This document shows positions 8,205 through 16,475 of a stretch of 64,000 nt of DNA, in pieces. This DNA is from Microbacterium oleivorans NBRC 103075. Its GTDB lineage: Bacteria > Actinomycetota > Actinomycetes > Actinomycetales > Microbacteriaceae. Each line of letters starts with the position of its first letter. The first letter of the stretch is position 1. Location: positions 62,001 to 126,000 of the forward strand of contig NZ_BCRG01000009.1 in NCBI RefSeq assembly GCF_001552475.1, in the 5' to 3' direction. The translations under genes and the position numbers were made by a program. Under the pieces are notes generated by a model. That model worked only from the letters and a program-made list of their open reading frames with translations. It had not been told where the DNA came from and made no database searches.

Positions 8205-9893
8205 GTGACCACTCCGTACACCCCCGGCCCGCAGGGCTGGCAGCCCGCGCAGCCGCCTGTCGGCGCGTGGCCGGGTCAAGACCCGCAGGTCGCGCCGCAG
8301 TGGCAGCAGGCGTCGTGGCCCCCCGCTCAAGCGCCGCAGCAGCCCGTCGCGCCGCACTGGCAGCAGCCGACCGGAGCGTGGCCCGAGGTCGCTCCTCAGG
8401 GCTCCTGGCAGGCACCCACCGAGGGTTCGTGGCAGGCCGCGCCCCCGCAGGGCGGTTACGGCGTCGAACCGGGCGGTCCGGGCGCGCTCATCCCCGTCGA
8501 CGAATTCGCCGACGACTTCGCCTCCGTCCTCGAGAACACCTCCGTCCACCGGTCCACGATCGGATGCATCGTCCCGGCGTACAACGAAGCCGAGTCGATC
8601 GCCGACGTCATCCAGTCCCTTCTCGATCAGAGCCGCGTGCCTGACGTCATCCACATCGTCGTCAATAACACGTCGGATGACACGGTGAAGATCGCGTCGG
8701 AGTTCTCGGGACCGCACGAGGTCGAGACCGAGCTCGGCCTGCAGTTCACCGAGGTCTTCGTGCACGACATCGGCAAGAACCCCGACAAGAAGGTCGGCGC
8801 CCTCAACTATGGGTACGCACTCGTCGAGGGCTACGACTACCTGCTCGGTGTCGACGGTGACACGACCGCCGATCGCCGCGCGGTCGAGTACCTCGAGAAC
8901 GAGGCCGTTGCGGACTCGCGCATCGGTGGCATCTCCGCGATCTACACGATCGACGACCGGCCGATCAAGGGCTTCATCGCGAAGTGGCTCATCGCGGGTC
9001 AGCGCACCCAGTTCGCCGCCTTCAACATGCAGAACCTGCTGCGCGGGCGCAACATGGCGGTGCTCGGCGGGCAGTTCTCGATCTTCTCGACCACGGCGCT
9101 CCGCGACATCATGAAGGAGAACCACCAGACCTCCCCGTGGGTCAAGGACTCCGAGGTCGAGGACTCCCTCCTCTCGCTGCAGATCAAGTCGGCCGGCTAC
9201 CTCACCAAGATCAGCCCGTTCGCGAGGGCGGATGTCGGTGGCATGACGACGCTGAAGGGTTACGACGCTCAGCAGGTCAAGTGGACCTACGGCGCCATCG
9301 AACTCATGTGGCCCGGTCAGCGCGGCGACACGAAGGGTCAGCCGTTCCACCCGAACCTGCGCCTGCGCTGGTTCGAGCAGTTCTCGATGCTGACGAACTT
9401 CTTCGTCCGCGTCGCGTTCATCACGCTGCTGATCGCGTCGCTTTCGATCAACGCCTTCGTCTTCTCCCCGTGGTGGCTGCTGCCGCCCCTCGTGGCCGCG
9501 GGACTGAACTTCCGCATGGCGCGCTCGATGAAGAAGGCGAACGGGCGCGACATCGCCTTCGCGGTGCTGTTGTTCCCGGCGGAGATCTTCATGTGGATCC
9601 GCATCAGCCACTTCATCCGATCGTGGACCCGCTTCCTTTCGAAGAAGAAGGTCGACAACTGGGCGCTGCAGGCGCGAGCCGAGAAGGGTGGCGTGAGCTT
9701 CGGCCACTGGACGCCGTTCATCATCTTCGGCATCGTCGCGATCGCCATCGCGGTCATCTGGAACCTGCTCGACCCGGTGACGCAGTCGGCGATCCTGTGG
9801 GTCGGCTGGCCGATCGTCGGTGTCGTCACGGTGCTGCAGACCCTCACGATGGCCATCAAGCTGTTCCAGCGTCACCAGGGCTTCAAGGTCTGA
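8205..9893 (+). CDS. Processive-type family 2 glycosyltransferase with Pro/Gln/Trp-rich N-terminal tail
   Basis: The 562-residue membrane synthase starts with a cytosolic low-complexity tail (residues 1-90; repeated GSWQ/PQW/PHWQQ units). The GT-A domain follows from about 118: IGCIVPAYNEAESI, the NNTSDDT Asp, the metal site GVDGDTTAD near 217, and EVEDSLLSLQ. A QQVKW element near 356 occupies the place of the QxxRW motif of cellulose and hyaluronan synthases. At least four membrane segments follow after residue 400. The polymer is not predictable. The GTG at 8205 with GAGG upstream is preferred because the frame before it overlaps the lipoprotein gene. Confidence 0.87.
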   Translation: MTTPYTPGPQGWQPAQPPVGAWPGQDPQVAPQWQQASWPPAQAPQQPVAPHWQQPTGAWPEVAPQGSWQAPTEGSWQAAPPQGGYGVEPGGPGALIPVDEFADDFASVLENTSVHRSTIGCIVPAYNEAESIADVIQSLLDQSRVPDVIHIVVNNTSDDTVKIASEFSGPHEVETELGLQFTEVFVHDIGKNPDKKVGALNYGYALVEGYDYLLGVDGDTTADRRAVEYLENEAVADSRIGGISAIYTIDDRPIKGFIAKWLIAGQRTQFAAFNMQNLLRGRNMAVLGGQFSIFSTTALRDIMKENHQTSPWVKDSEVEDSLLSLQIKSAGYLTKISPFARADVGGMTTLKGYDAQQVKWTYGAIELMWPGQRGDTKGQPFHPNLRLRWFEQFSMLTNFFVRVAFITLLIASLSINAFVFSPWWLLPPLVAAGLNFRMARSMKKANGRDIAFAVLLFPAEIFMWIRISHFIRSWTRFLSKKKVDNWALQARAEKGGVSFGHWTPFIIFGIVAIAIAVIWNLLDPVTQSAILWVGWPIVGVVTVLQTLTMAIKLFQRHQGFKV

Positions 9894-9908
9894 CCTCGCT
9901 CCCGACGC

Positions 9909-9949
9909 ACGAAAGAACCCCCGGAGGCATCCTTCGGGGGTTCTTTCGT
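9909..9949. terminator. Bidirectional terminator between GT2 and response regulator genes
   Basis: Inverted repeat ACGAAAGAACCCCCG (9909-9923) with CGGGGGTTCTTTCGT (9935-9949), an 11-base loop, and TTCTTT on each strand's 3' side. It lies between convergent genes. Confidence 0.88.
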
Positions 9950-9959
9950 GTTCGGGGTG

Positions 9960-11033
9960 TCAGGCGCTGGCGACGGCCTCGGAGGTGAGGCGGTAGCCGA
10001 CGCCGCGGACCGTCTCGATGTACCGCGGGTTGTTCGGGTTGTCGCCGAGCTTGCGGCGCAGGTTCGTCATGTGCGCCTCGATCGCGCGCTTGTCTGCCTC
10101 GCCGACGAAGTAGCTGGTCACGTACGACTCACCGCGGAGCACGAGCGTCAGGTCGGCCTTACTGCGCACCCGCCGCTTCGACTCCATCAGTGTCGACAGC
10201 AGGTCGAACTCGGTGCGCGTGAGCGTGAGATCGCGGCCGGCCACAAGCACCACGCGGTGCTCGGCGTGCACGGCCAGGTCGCGGTGAACGGTCCAGCCGG
10301 GTCCACCCACGGGAGGGGTGGCGGATGCCGGGGCCATGGCGGTGCCGGGCTGTGCACCCTGCGGGGGCGTCCCCTGCGGCGGCATCCCGGTAGCACCCTG
10401 AGGAGGCATGTTCTGCGGCTGGCCATACTGCTGCGGGGCACCGAAGGCGGGGTTGCTGGTCTGCGGGACCACGACCGCGGAGCCCGGGTGGGGCTGCTGC
10501 GGCTCCGTGTAGACGGGGGTCATGACCCGCTCGTCGAAGACGGGCGACGTGGGAGCGACGTCGAACTGCGGTGCGGCGGCGGGGCGCGCCCCGGGGAAGG
10601 ACGGGCCGGCGGCATCCTGTCGAGGGGCGGCGGCGGTCGACGTGCCGGTCGCCCGGGGACGACGCAGCAGCGACTCGACGCGGGCGCGCAGCTCGCGCGG
10701 ACGGAACGGCTTCACGACGTATTCGTCGGCGCCGGCACCGAGGCCGAGGACGACGTCAGCTTCCTCTTCGAGACCGGTGATCATGATGATGTAGGTGTCG
10801 CTCTGCGCGCGGATGCGGCGGGCCGCCTCGAACCCGTCGATGCCGGGCATGTTGACGTCGAGCGTCGTGATGAGCGGCTGGTAGGAGAGCACGGCGCGAA
10901 CGCCGTCGATCCCGTTGCCCACGGAGACGGTCGAGAAGCCGGCAGCCTCGAGCACCTCCACGATGAGGTGGCGGATGTCGGGATCGTCCTCGACGATGAC
11001 CGCTGTCTTGTGCATCGACATTGAATCGCTCAT
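9960..11033 (-). CDS. OmpR-family response regulator with long Pro/Gln/Gly linker
   Basis: The 357-residue regulator has a receiver at about 9-125 with acidic pocket VEDDPD, phospho-acceptor Asp in TLDVNMPG, the Thr in MITG, and VKPF Lys. A C-terminal winged helix spans about 255-352 (LTRTEFDLLSTLMESKRRVRS; AHMTNLRRKLGD; YIETVRGVGYRL). Between them is an unusually long linker of about 120 residues rich in Pro, Gln, Gly and Met; typical OmpR linkers are under 20. No kinase gene is adjacent, so its partner is unknown; the two kinases at 16-21 kb are candidates. The ATG at 11,033 follows GGGGGCAGAG. Confidence 0.92.
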   Translation of the reverse strand: MSDSMSMHKTAVIVEDDPDIRHLIVEVLEAAGFSTVSVGNGIDGVRAVLSYQPLITTLDVNMPGIDGFEAARRIRAQSDTYIIMITGLEEEADVVLGLGAGADEYVVKPFRPRELRARVESLLRRPRATGTSTAAAPRQDAAGPSFPGARPAAAPQFDVAPTSPVFDERVMTPVYTEPQQPHPGSAVVVPQTSNPAFGAPQQYGQPQNMPPQGATGMPPQGTPPQGAQPGTAMAPASATPPVGGPGWTVHRDLAVHAEHRVVLVAGRDLTLTRTEFDLLSTLMESKRRVRSKADLTLVLRGESYVTSYFVGEADKRAIEAHMTNLRRKLGDNPNNPRYIETVRGVGYRLTSEAVASA

Positions 11034-11104
11034 CGATCTCTGCCCCCCGTCCCAGTGTGAAAGTCGGTCCTCATGCTACACAGGCCCCAGTCGCACCATC
11101 GGGC

Positions 11105-12112
11105 TCATCGCACGCCCTGCGTGAGCTCGACGCCGGCTTCCGGCCAGTAGATGCCCGCTGCGGGGCCGCCGCTGCACTCGCCGTCGCTCTCGCCCGCGGG
11201 CTTGATCCACAGGTTCGTGTCGACGACGCCGTCGTGGAACGACCCGCCGGGTTCGCCGACGCGTTGACCCGGAGGGTTGCACCATTCGCCGCCCGAGGAG
11301 GCGACGCCGTTGCGGGAGGTGTCGACGATCGCGTGCGCTCCGCCGAGGAGCGACGAGAGGGACGCCGCGTAGGCGAACTCGTCGGCGGATGCCTGATAGT
11401 TCGACACGTTCGTCGCGAATCCGCGGACGCGGTCGATGACGCCGGTCTGCCGGATCAGGTCAGCCATCTTCTCGGCGGGCAGCCAGTTGCTGTGACCGCC
11501 GTCGATGTAGATCCAGGTGTTCGCGGTCGTGAGCTCATCGACGGCGGTGCTCAGCTGTCGGGCTCGTTCAGCGATGTTTCCGCACTCGTCCGAGAGAGCG
11601 ATGCTGTCGGGCTCGAGCACGACGATCTTCTGCACCTCGGGGGCGGTGTCGAGGGCCGCACCGATCTCGCCCACCCATGTCGGGTAGTCCGCCTCGGAGA
11701 GGCCGCCGGCGGAGTGGTTGCCGCAGTCGCGCCCGGGCAAGCCGTAGATCACCACCGCCACGGAGCGATTCTGGTCGCGCGCCTGCGAGATGAGGTCGAG
11801 CACGGTGCCGCCGGCGGTCCCGATGGGGTCCTGCTCGGGGGTCAGCCAGTAGGCGGTGGGCTGCGCTGCGAGGTAGTCGGCGGCATCCTTCTCGTCGCCG
11901 CTCAGGTCGCGGGCGGCCGCAGCTGCCTTCGCCTGGGTCGGCGCGATGATCATCGAGCCCTCGTGAGGGGGCTGAGCGGTGAGGGCGTGGAAACCGCGGG
12001 TCACAGCGCTCCCGATGACTCCGACGAGCACCAGGGCGAGGATGAGGGCCGCGACGATCGCCACGGGGACGAGTACGCGGGCCGGCGGCATCCGCAGCTT
12101 CCTGGGAGCCAC
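11105..12112 (-). CDS. Membrane-anchored glycoside hydrolase family 6 (endoglucanase/cellobiohydrolase type)
   Basis: One N-terminal membrane segment (residues about 12-34) leads to an extracellular GH6 domain. Motifs in order are VVIYGLPGRDCGNHSAGG (conserved Asp), VLEPDSIAL (general acid Asp), YIDGGHSNWL, GFATNVSNY, DTSRNG, WCNPPGQRVG and LWIKPAGESDGEC. GH6 enzymes cut beta-1,4-glucan with inversion. Its position near a processive GT2, without a carbohydrate-binding module, suits a polymer-trimming enzyme like those linked to bacterial cellulose-like synthases; this is inference. The start is GTG (12,112), with an in-frame ATG seven codons later. Confidence 0.9.
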   Translation of the reverse strand: MAPRKLRMPPARVLVPVAIVAALILALVLVGVIGSAVTRGFHALTAQPPHEGSMIIAPTQAKAAAAARDLSGDEKDAADYLAAQPTAYWLTPEQDPIGTAGGTVLDLISQARDQNRSVAVVIYGLPGRDCGNHSAGGLSEADYPTWVGEIGAALDTAPEVQKIVVLEPDSIALSDECGNIAERARQLSTAVDELTTANTWIYIDGGHSNWLPAEKMADLIRQTGVIDRVRGFATNVSNYQASADEFAYAASLSSLLGGAHAIVDTSRNGVASSGGEWCNPPGQRVGEPGGSFHDGVVDTNLWIKPAGESDGECSGGPAAGIYWPEAGVELTQGVR

Positions 12113-12128
12113 TCTTGAACTCTAGTCA

Positions 12129-12134
12129 TAGGCT
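12129..12134 (+). promoter_or_regulatory. Leaderless-type -10 box of the EEP-family gene
   Basis: TAGGCT lies eight bases before the ATG at 12,143 in the 30-bp divergent gap after the GH6 start. No ribosome site is present, so a near-leaderless transcript is likely. Confidence 0.4.
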
Positions 12135-12142
12135 GATGCTCG

Positions 12143-12832
12143 ATGATCACCGTCGTCTCGTACAACCTGCGAAAGCACGCCGCAGCGGGCGAACTCACCG
12201 AATTGGTGCGCCGCTACGACGTGGACGTGCTGTGCCTGCAAGAGGTGGACACGACCGACATGCCGGAGCGCATCGGCGGACTCGTTCTCGCCGATGCGAC
12301 GCGGGGCAACCGGCTGGGGCTCGCGATCTATTACCGCGAGAACGGCTTCCGCGTCGGCGCGAGCCGCACCTTCTCGCTCAAGAAGTCGTTGCACGACATC
12401 GTCCTGAAACCCGCAGACGAGCGGATGCTGGGACTCAACCTGCACGACATCGACACCGGCGCGGACTTCATCGTCGCGTCGTTCCACGCGGCGCCGCTGA
12501 CGGCACTCAACTCGTTGCGTCGCCACCAGATCCGTGCGGCACTTCGCGAACTGGCCACGCTCGGCAAGGGGGCGCCGATCCTCATGGTCGGCGACTTCAA
12601 CTACCCCGTCTTCAAGGAGAACCTGGGCCAGGTGATCCGTGAGAGCGGGTACGAACTGAGCCTGAGCGACTCGCGCACGTACACGCGCTACAAGTTCTTC
12701 AAGGGCTACTACGACTTCGCGACGTCGAGCGGCTTCGAGATCGAGCAAGTGCGGACGCTGCCGCAGGGTGCCAGTGATCATCTGCCGATCCTGGTGACGG
12801 CGAAGCCGCGCAAGGCGCCGAATGTCGCCTGA
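12143..12832 (+). CDS. Endonuclease/exonuclease/phosphatase-family protein
   Basis: This is a 229-residue single-domain protein of the DNase I-like metal-dependent phosphoesterase fold. Motifs are VVSYNLRKH, VDVLCLQEVD (metal-binding Glu), NRLGLAIYYR, VASFHAAPLT, ILMVGDFNYPVF (catalytic Asp/Asn) and GASDHLPILV (terminal Asp-His). No signal peptide or membrane segment is visible, so it is probably cytosolic. The family covers DNA-repair nucleases, phosphoinositide and other phosphodiesterases; the substrate cannot be told here. It is divergent from the GH6 gene and convergent with the surface protein after it. Confidence 0.85.
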   Translation: MITVVSYNLRKHAAAGELTELVRRYDVDVLCLQEVDTTDMPERIGGLVLADATRGNRLGLAIYYRENGFRVGASRTFSLKKSLHDIVLKPADERMLGLNLHDIDTGADFIVASFHAAPLTALNSLRRHQIRAALRELATLGKGAPILMVGDFNYPVFKENLGQVIRESGYELSLSDSRTYTRYKFFKGYYDFATSSGFEIEQVRTLPQGASDHLPILVTAKPRKAPNVA

Positions 12833-12855
12833 TCCGGGAGCGGCGGGCGACGAGG

Positions 12856-13413
12856 TCAGTCGTCGGTGCGGTCGCGGTGACGACGAAGAGCCGCGGCGAT
12901 CACGATGACCGCACCGGCTGCGAGCAGGGCGCCGGCACCGATCCACAGTCCCATGAGCTGGTTGCCGTCGAATCCGGCGCGGACGAGCGGGTCGCTGCTG
13001 TCGCTCGTGTCGATGACGGCGCTCGCCGTGCCGCCGGTCGACGACGCGGAGATCGCGGCGATGTTGTAGACGCCGCGCGCATCGGAGGGCAGCACGATAC
13101 GGATGGCGGGAAGCGCACCGTTCGCGTCGGACTCGTAGCGCTTGCTGGCGGTGGAGATCGCGGTGCGGACCATGGCGAAGGTCGCCCCCGCGCCGTTCTC
13201 ACCGGTCACGGTGACGGTGACGGCTTCGTTCGGCGCGAAGCTGCGGGCGTCGCACGAGAAGCTGATGGTGTCGCCCGGGCCGGCACCGGCGGCATCCGAC
13301 GAGCAGGCGTCGACCGGCGGGTAGATCGTCGACGCGTTCGCGACGGCGGGGGCGGCGAAAGACATCGTCGCGAGGAGGAAAACCGTGAGGGTGGCGCGTG
13401 TGAATCTGCGCAT
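12856..13413 (-). CDS. Small secreted, membrane-anchored surface protein, paralogue of the 5.7-kb one
   Basis: The 185-residue protein has a signal peptide (MRRFTRATLTVFLLATMSF, cleavage near ANA-STI). A beta-rich domain with two Cys (DACSSD, SFSCDA) follows, including APNEAVTVTVTGENG and GVYNIAAISASSTGG. The C-terminal anchor is GFDGNQLMGLWIGAGALLAA, followed by a hydrophobic run and RRHRDRTDD. It shares the GFDG-GLW anchor and the GxYxxxAxxxxSxG strand with the protein at 5,747-6,298 but has no LPxxG. Likely held in the membrane with its domain outside. Function is unknown. Confidence 0.8.
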   Translation of the reverse strand: MRRFTRATLTVFLLATMSFAAPAVANASTIYPPVDACSSDAAGAGPGDTISFSCDARSFAPNEAVTVTVTGENGAGATFAMVRTAISTASKRYESDANGALPAIRIVLPSDARGVYNIAAISASSTGGTASAVIDTSDSSDPLVRAGFDGNQLMGLWIGAGALLAAGAVIVIAAALRRHRDRTDD

Positions 13414-13507
13414 GGGTGCTGCTTTCGGGCCGGGTACTTACGTCAGTGTAACTGAGGCGGTCCGACCTGGGATTTCTCTCCGGTGACGTTTGGGCAACGG
13501 GTCGGGA

Positions 13508-15307
13508 TCAGCCGAGTGTGCCGCTCGACGCGACCGCCTCGCACGAGGCGCGGACGACGGGTGAGAGCGATGCGTCAGCCGTGGGGGTGACCCACGCCTC
13601 GGCGTCGCGGATGTCGGTGTCGGCGACGACGTCGATCGTCACGCTCTCGCTGTCACCCGGCTTCAGGTCGAACGAGTACGAGAGCACCTGACGGCCCCCG
13701 ACCATGCCGCCCGCGAAGCCCGCACCGAGCGAGGTGCTGGCCGAGGCGACGCTGAAGCCCTCGGGCAGGTAGACCTCGCCGAGGGTCCGCGCGGTTCCCG
13801 GAGGCGCCCCGTAGGTGCCGCCGCCGGTGATGTACTTCGGCAGCGACGTGGCGGCGTCGGCGGGGGCCGTGCTCGTCAGCGAGATCTCGAGCGAGAGCGT
13901 GCGGGGGGTCGTACCGGTGCCGCATCCCTCCCAGGCGAGCTGGACGTCGGGGGTGACGTACCAGTCCATCTTCGAGCCGGTGCCGTCGTTGAAGTAGACG
14001 CCGAATCGGGCGGTGTCGGCGTCGTTGGTGGGCGGGGTGCCCGCGAGGGTCGTTCCGGCGAGGACCTTCTGGTCGGCCTCGTCGGCGCTCCAGAGGGAGA
14101 TGCGGTGCTCGGAGCCGGCGCGCCCCAGCGCGCTGATGAGGGCCGCGGGGTTCACGTTGCCGCTGGTCATCGCCGTGAAGACCGAGGATGCCGCTGCGGC
14201 GAAGAACGCGTCTTGCTGGCGCGGGTCCTCGTAACGAAGGTAGACCTCGTTCAGGAGGAGCTGGACGGCGTTCTTGCTCGTGAGCTCGTCGCCGGTGGGC
14301 AGGGTCACGGGCCCCGTGGCCTCGAGCAGGTACGAGAGGGCGACGGGGTCGATCGAGAAGACGCTCGACGCATCCTCACCCTTCTTGGACACGAACTCGC
14401 GAGCGAGGCGGGCCGCGAGCGGGAAGTCGGGCACCTGCGTCACGTTCTGGCTGTAGCGGCCGGGCCGCGTCTGGTAGATCGTCTCGTATTCGCCGAGGTC
14501 CAGCACCGGCTTCTCGTAGCGTTCGAAGTCCGACGACGAGTACTGGCCCGTCAGCTCGATGCTGCCCTCGTCGGTGCGGATGATCGACATCGATCCGACG
14601 ATGCCGCCGAGGCTCCGCCACTCCGCGTTGTTCTGCACGAGCAGCAGGTTGTCGCGGGGCCCGTCGGCTCCGAGCATCGAGGGCAGCAGGGTGCTCGCGC
14701 GGGCGAGCGCATCGGTGCCCGAGGCGACCTGGGTGAGGAGCGTGCCGACCCGGTCGACCGCGTCCGAGATCGGTGCGAGCAGCGGGGTGCGGTCGATCGC
14801 GGCGACGTCGTCACGAGCGGATGCCGCGACCCCCGCGGCGTCGGTGGCAGGAGCCGCGAGCGCCGTGAAGACGGTGGTGTCGATGCGTCCGTCGACCGGG
14901 ATGAAGGCGTCCACGCCGAACCCACCGGCGACCGAAGCGATCGGGCGTGCGCTGCCGGTGACGACGTCGTCGACAGCGGCGGCCACATCGGCGATCGCCG
15001 CGAGCTGGGGGCCGACCCACGGCATCCCCTCGGCGCCCTGCCAGATCCAGTCGGAGGTGAGGTCGCGGGCAGCGCCGGTGTCGCTCGCGAGGTCGTCGAG
15101 GGCGGCGCTCGCCGCGCTGAGGTTGCCGAGGTCTGCGGCGATGGCCGGGGCCTTTTTCTGCGCGGCGTCGAGGTGGCCGTAGGCGAGGAAGCCGCGCACA
15201 CCGATCCACGCGACCGCCGCGACCAGCAGGAGCAGGGCGAGTCCCAGGACCCACAGGACGACGAGGCCCGCACGGCGAGCGACGGGGGGAAGGAAAGTCT
15301 CGGGCAT
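13508..15307 (-). CDS. DUF4012-family membrane-anchored exopolysaccharide-associated protein
   Basis: The 599-residue protein has one N-terminal membrane segment (about 14-40, LVVLWVLGLALLLLVAAVAW) and a large external domain. Landmarks of DUF4012 are visible: NLLLVQNNAEWRSLGGIVGS, then a Tyr-rich middle (YETIYQTRPGRYSQN), DFPLAARLAREF, ALSYLLEATGPV, and a C-terminal beta-rich part with MDWYVTPDV. The family is frequent in actinobacterial polysaccharide and envelope loci but has no established activity. The ATG at 15,307 is preferred because earlier starts overlap the next gene; its ribosome site is weak, so the start is uncertain. Confidence 0.85.
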   Translation of the reverse strand: MPETFLPPVARRAGLVVLWVLGLALLLLVAAVAWIGVRGFLAYGHLDAAQKKAPAIAADLGNLSAASAALDDLASDTGAARDLTSDWIWQGAEGMPWVGPQLAAIADVAAAVDDVVTGSARPIASVAGGFGVDAFIPVDGRIDTTVFTALAAPATDAAGVAASARDDVAAIDRTPLLAPISDAVDRVGTLLTQVASGTDALARASTLLPSMLGADGPRDNLLLVQNNAEWRSLGGIVGSMSIIRTDEGSIELTGQYSSSDFERYEKPVLDLGEYETIYQTRPGRYSQNVTQVPDFPLAARLAREFVSKKGEDASSVFSIDPVALSYLLEATGPVTLPTGDELTSKNAVQLLLNEVYLRYEDPRQQDAFFAAAASSVFTAMTSGNVNPAALISALGRAGSEHRISLWSADEADQKVLAGTTLAGTPPTNDADTARFGVYFNDGTGSKMDWYVTPDVQLAWEGCGTGTTPRTLSLEISLTSTAPADAATSLPKYITGGGTYGAPPGTARTLGEVYLPEGFSVASASTSLGAGFAGGMVGGRQVLSYSFDLKPGDSESVTIDVVADTDIRDAEAWVTPTADASLSPVVRASCEAVASSGTLG

Positions 15308-15344
15308 CGGCACGATCTTATGGTGAGCCGTGCGCGCAGACGCG

Positions 15345-16475
15345 TCAGGGGGCGAAGACTGCGCGTTCCCACCGGTCGCCACCCGACACCTGGGCGTGCT
15401 GTGCGGCGTCGGCCGCAGCCTCGCACAGGCGGTCGAGGTCGTACTCGGCCAGGGGTGCCGCGGCCACGCCGATGCTCGCCGAGAGGCGGATCGGAACCGC
15501 CGGCTGGTCGGTCAGGGTACCGATGCGCTCGAGGAGTCGGGAGAGATATCCCCGCACGGCGGTGTCGGGGCGGGGGAGGAGGACCAGGACCTGCGTGGGC
15601 GAGACCCGGTGGATGTCGGCCTCAGGAGGCATGACCTCGCGGATGTCGTTCTCGAAGCGAGCGGTGATGCGCTGGAAGGCGCGACCGCTCGAGGCCTCGA
15701 GGAGTTCGGTCGGGTCGTCGAGGCGCACGTCGATGAGCGACCACCAGCGGTCGCCGGCGGCGTGTGCGCGCACCAGACGGTCGCGCGCGATGCTGAAGAA
15801 ATCGACGGTGTGCTGCTGCTCGGGTTTCTGCGCGCCGCGGCGCACGAGGTAGAGCAGGGTGACGAGTGCGCAGACGAGGTAGAGCAGCGCGACGAGTTCG
15901 TTGATGTCGTAGAGGTCGCGCATGTCCGATTCGGCTTGGCCGAGCGTTCCTGATGCGAGGCGGGCAACCCCATCGATCGCGACGACGACGGCGAGTCCGA
16001 CGAAGCCGAAGGAGACGACAAGGAGCGGCAGCGCCATCTCGCGCTCGGATGTGCGGAGCCGCAGGAGCTCCCACGCGGTGAGGCCGCTGGCGACGGCGGC
16101 GACCAGGAACACCAGACGGAACACCGGTCCGTAGGCGGGCGTGTCGGCGGTGAGGCCGAGGACGATGGTGGCGATGCTGAACACGACGATGGTGGGGACC
16201 AGCATGATCGGCTCGGTGCCGCGGCGTGCGCGCAGTCCGACCCATGCGAAGCCGGCGGCGCACAGGATCGGCCCGTGTGCGGCGCCGCGGAGCGCTTCGG
16301 AGCCGATCTGGTCGGCGGCGACGAGCAGGTAGCAGCTGAGCATGGCCAGGGCGAAGCCCGACGACCAGATAGATGCCGCCCGCCCCGGGAACGGCAGGAA
16401 CCCGAGGCCGATGATCATGATCGTGCAGGTCGTCGCGAGGGCGACGAGCACGATGGTCACGTCGATGTGCGTCAT
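15345..16475 (-). CDS. Multi-pass membrane protein with degenerate GGDEF-like domain
   Basis: The 376-residue protein has about seven hydrophobic segments in residues 5-225. A cytosolic domain follows from about 235 that threads like a GGDEF domain: FFSIARDRLVRAHAAGDRWW at the front, and SIGVAAAPLAEYDLDRLCEAA plus a Gly-Gly-Asp after it. At the active-site position the sequence reads HRVSPTQVLVLLP, so the GGDEF signature (normally R-x-GGDEF-x-x-LLP) is replaced by SPTQV. It is therefore probably not a diguanylate cyclase, but may bind a nucleotide or act as a partner protein. Its ATG overlaps the stop of the upstream histidine kinase gene (ATGA), so the two are translationally coupled. Confidence 0.83.
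   Translation of the reverse strand: MTHIDVTIVLVALATTCTIMIIGLGFLPFPGRAASIWSSGFALAMLSCYLLVAADQIGSEALRGAAHGPILCAAGFAWVGLRARRGTEPIMLVPTIVVFSIATIVLGLTADTPAYGPVFRLVFLVAAVASGLTAWELLRLRTSEREMALPLLVVSFGFVGLAVVVAIDGVARLASGTLGQAESDMRDLYDINELVALLYLVCALVTLLYLVRRGAQKPEQQHTVDFFSIARDRLVRAHAAGDRWWSLIDVRLDDPTELLEASSGRAFQRITARFENDIREVMPPEADIHRVSPTQVLVLLPRPDTAVRGYLSRLLERIGTLTDQPAVPIRLSASIGVAAAPLAEYDLDRLCEAAADAAQHAQVSGGDRWERAVFAP

Noticed and set aside
15308..15382. Longer N-terminus of the DUF4012 protein
   Set aside because: It would overlap the end of the GGDEF-like gene by 38 bases and adds a hydrophilic stretch before the membrane anchor. The ATG at 15,307 is simpler, although its ribosome site is weak.
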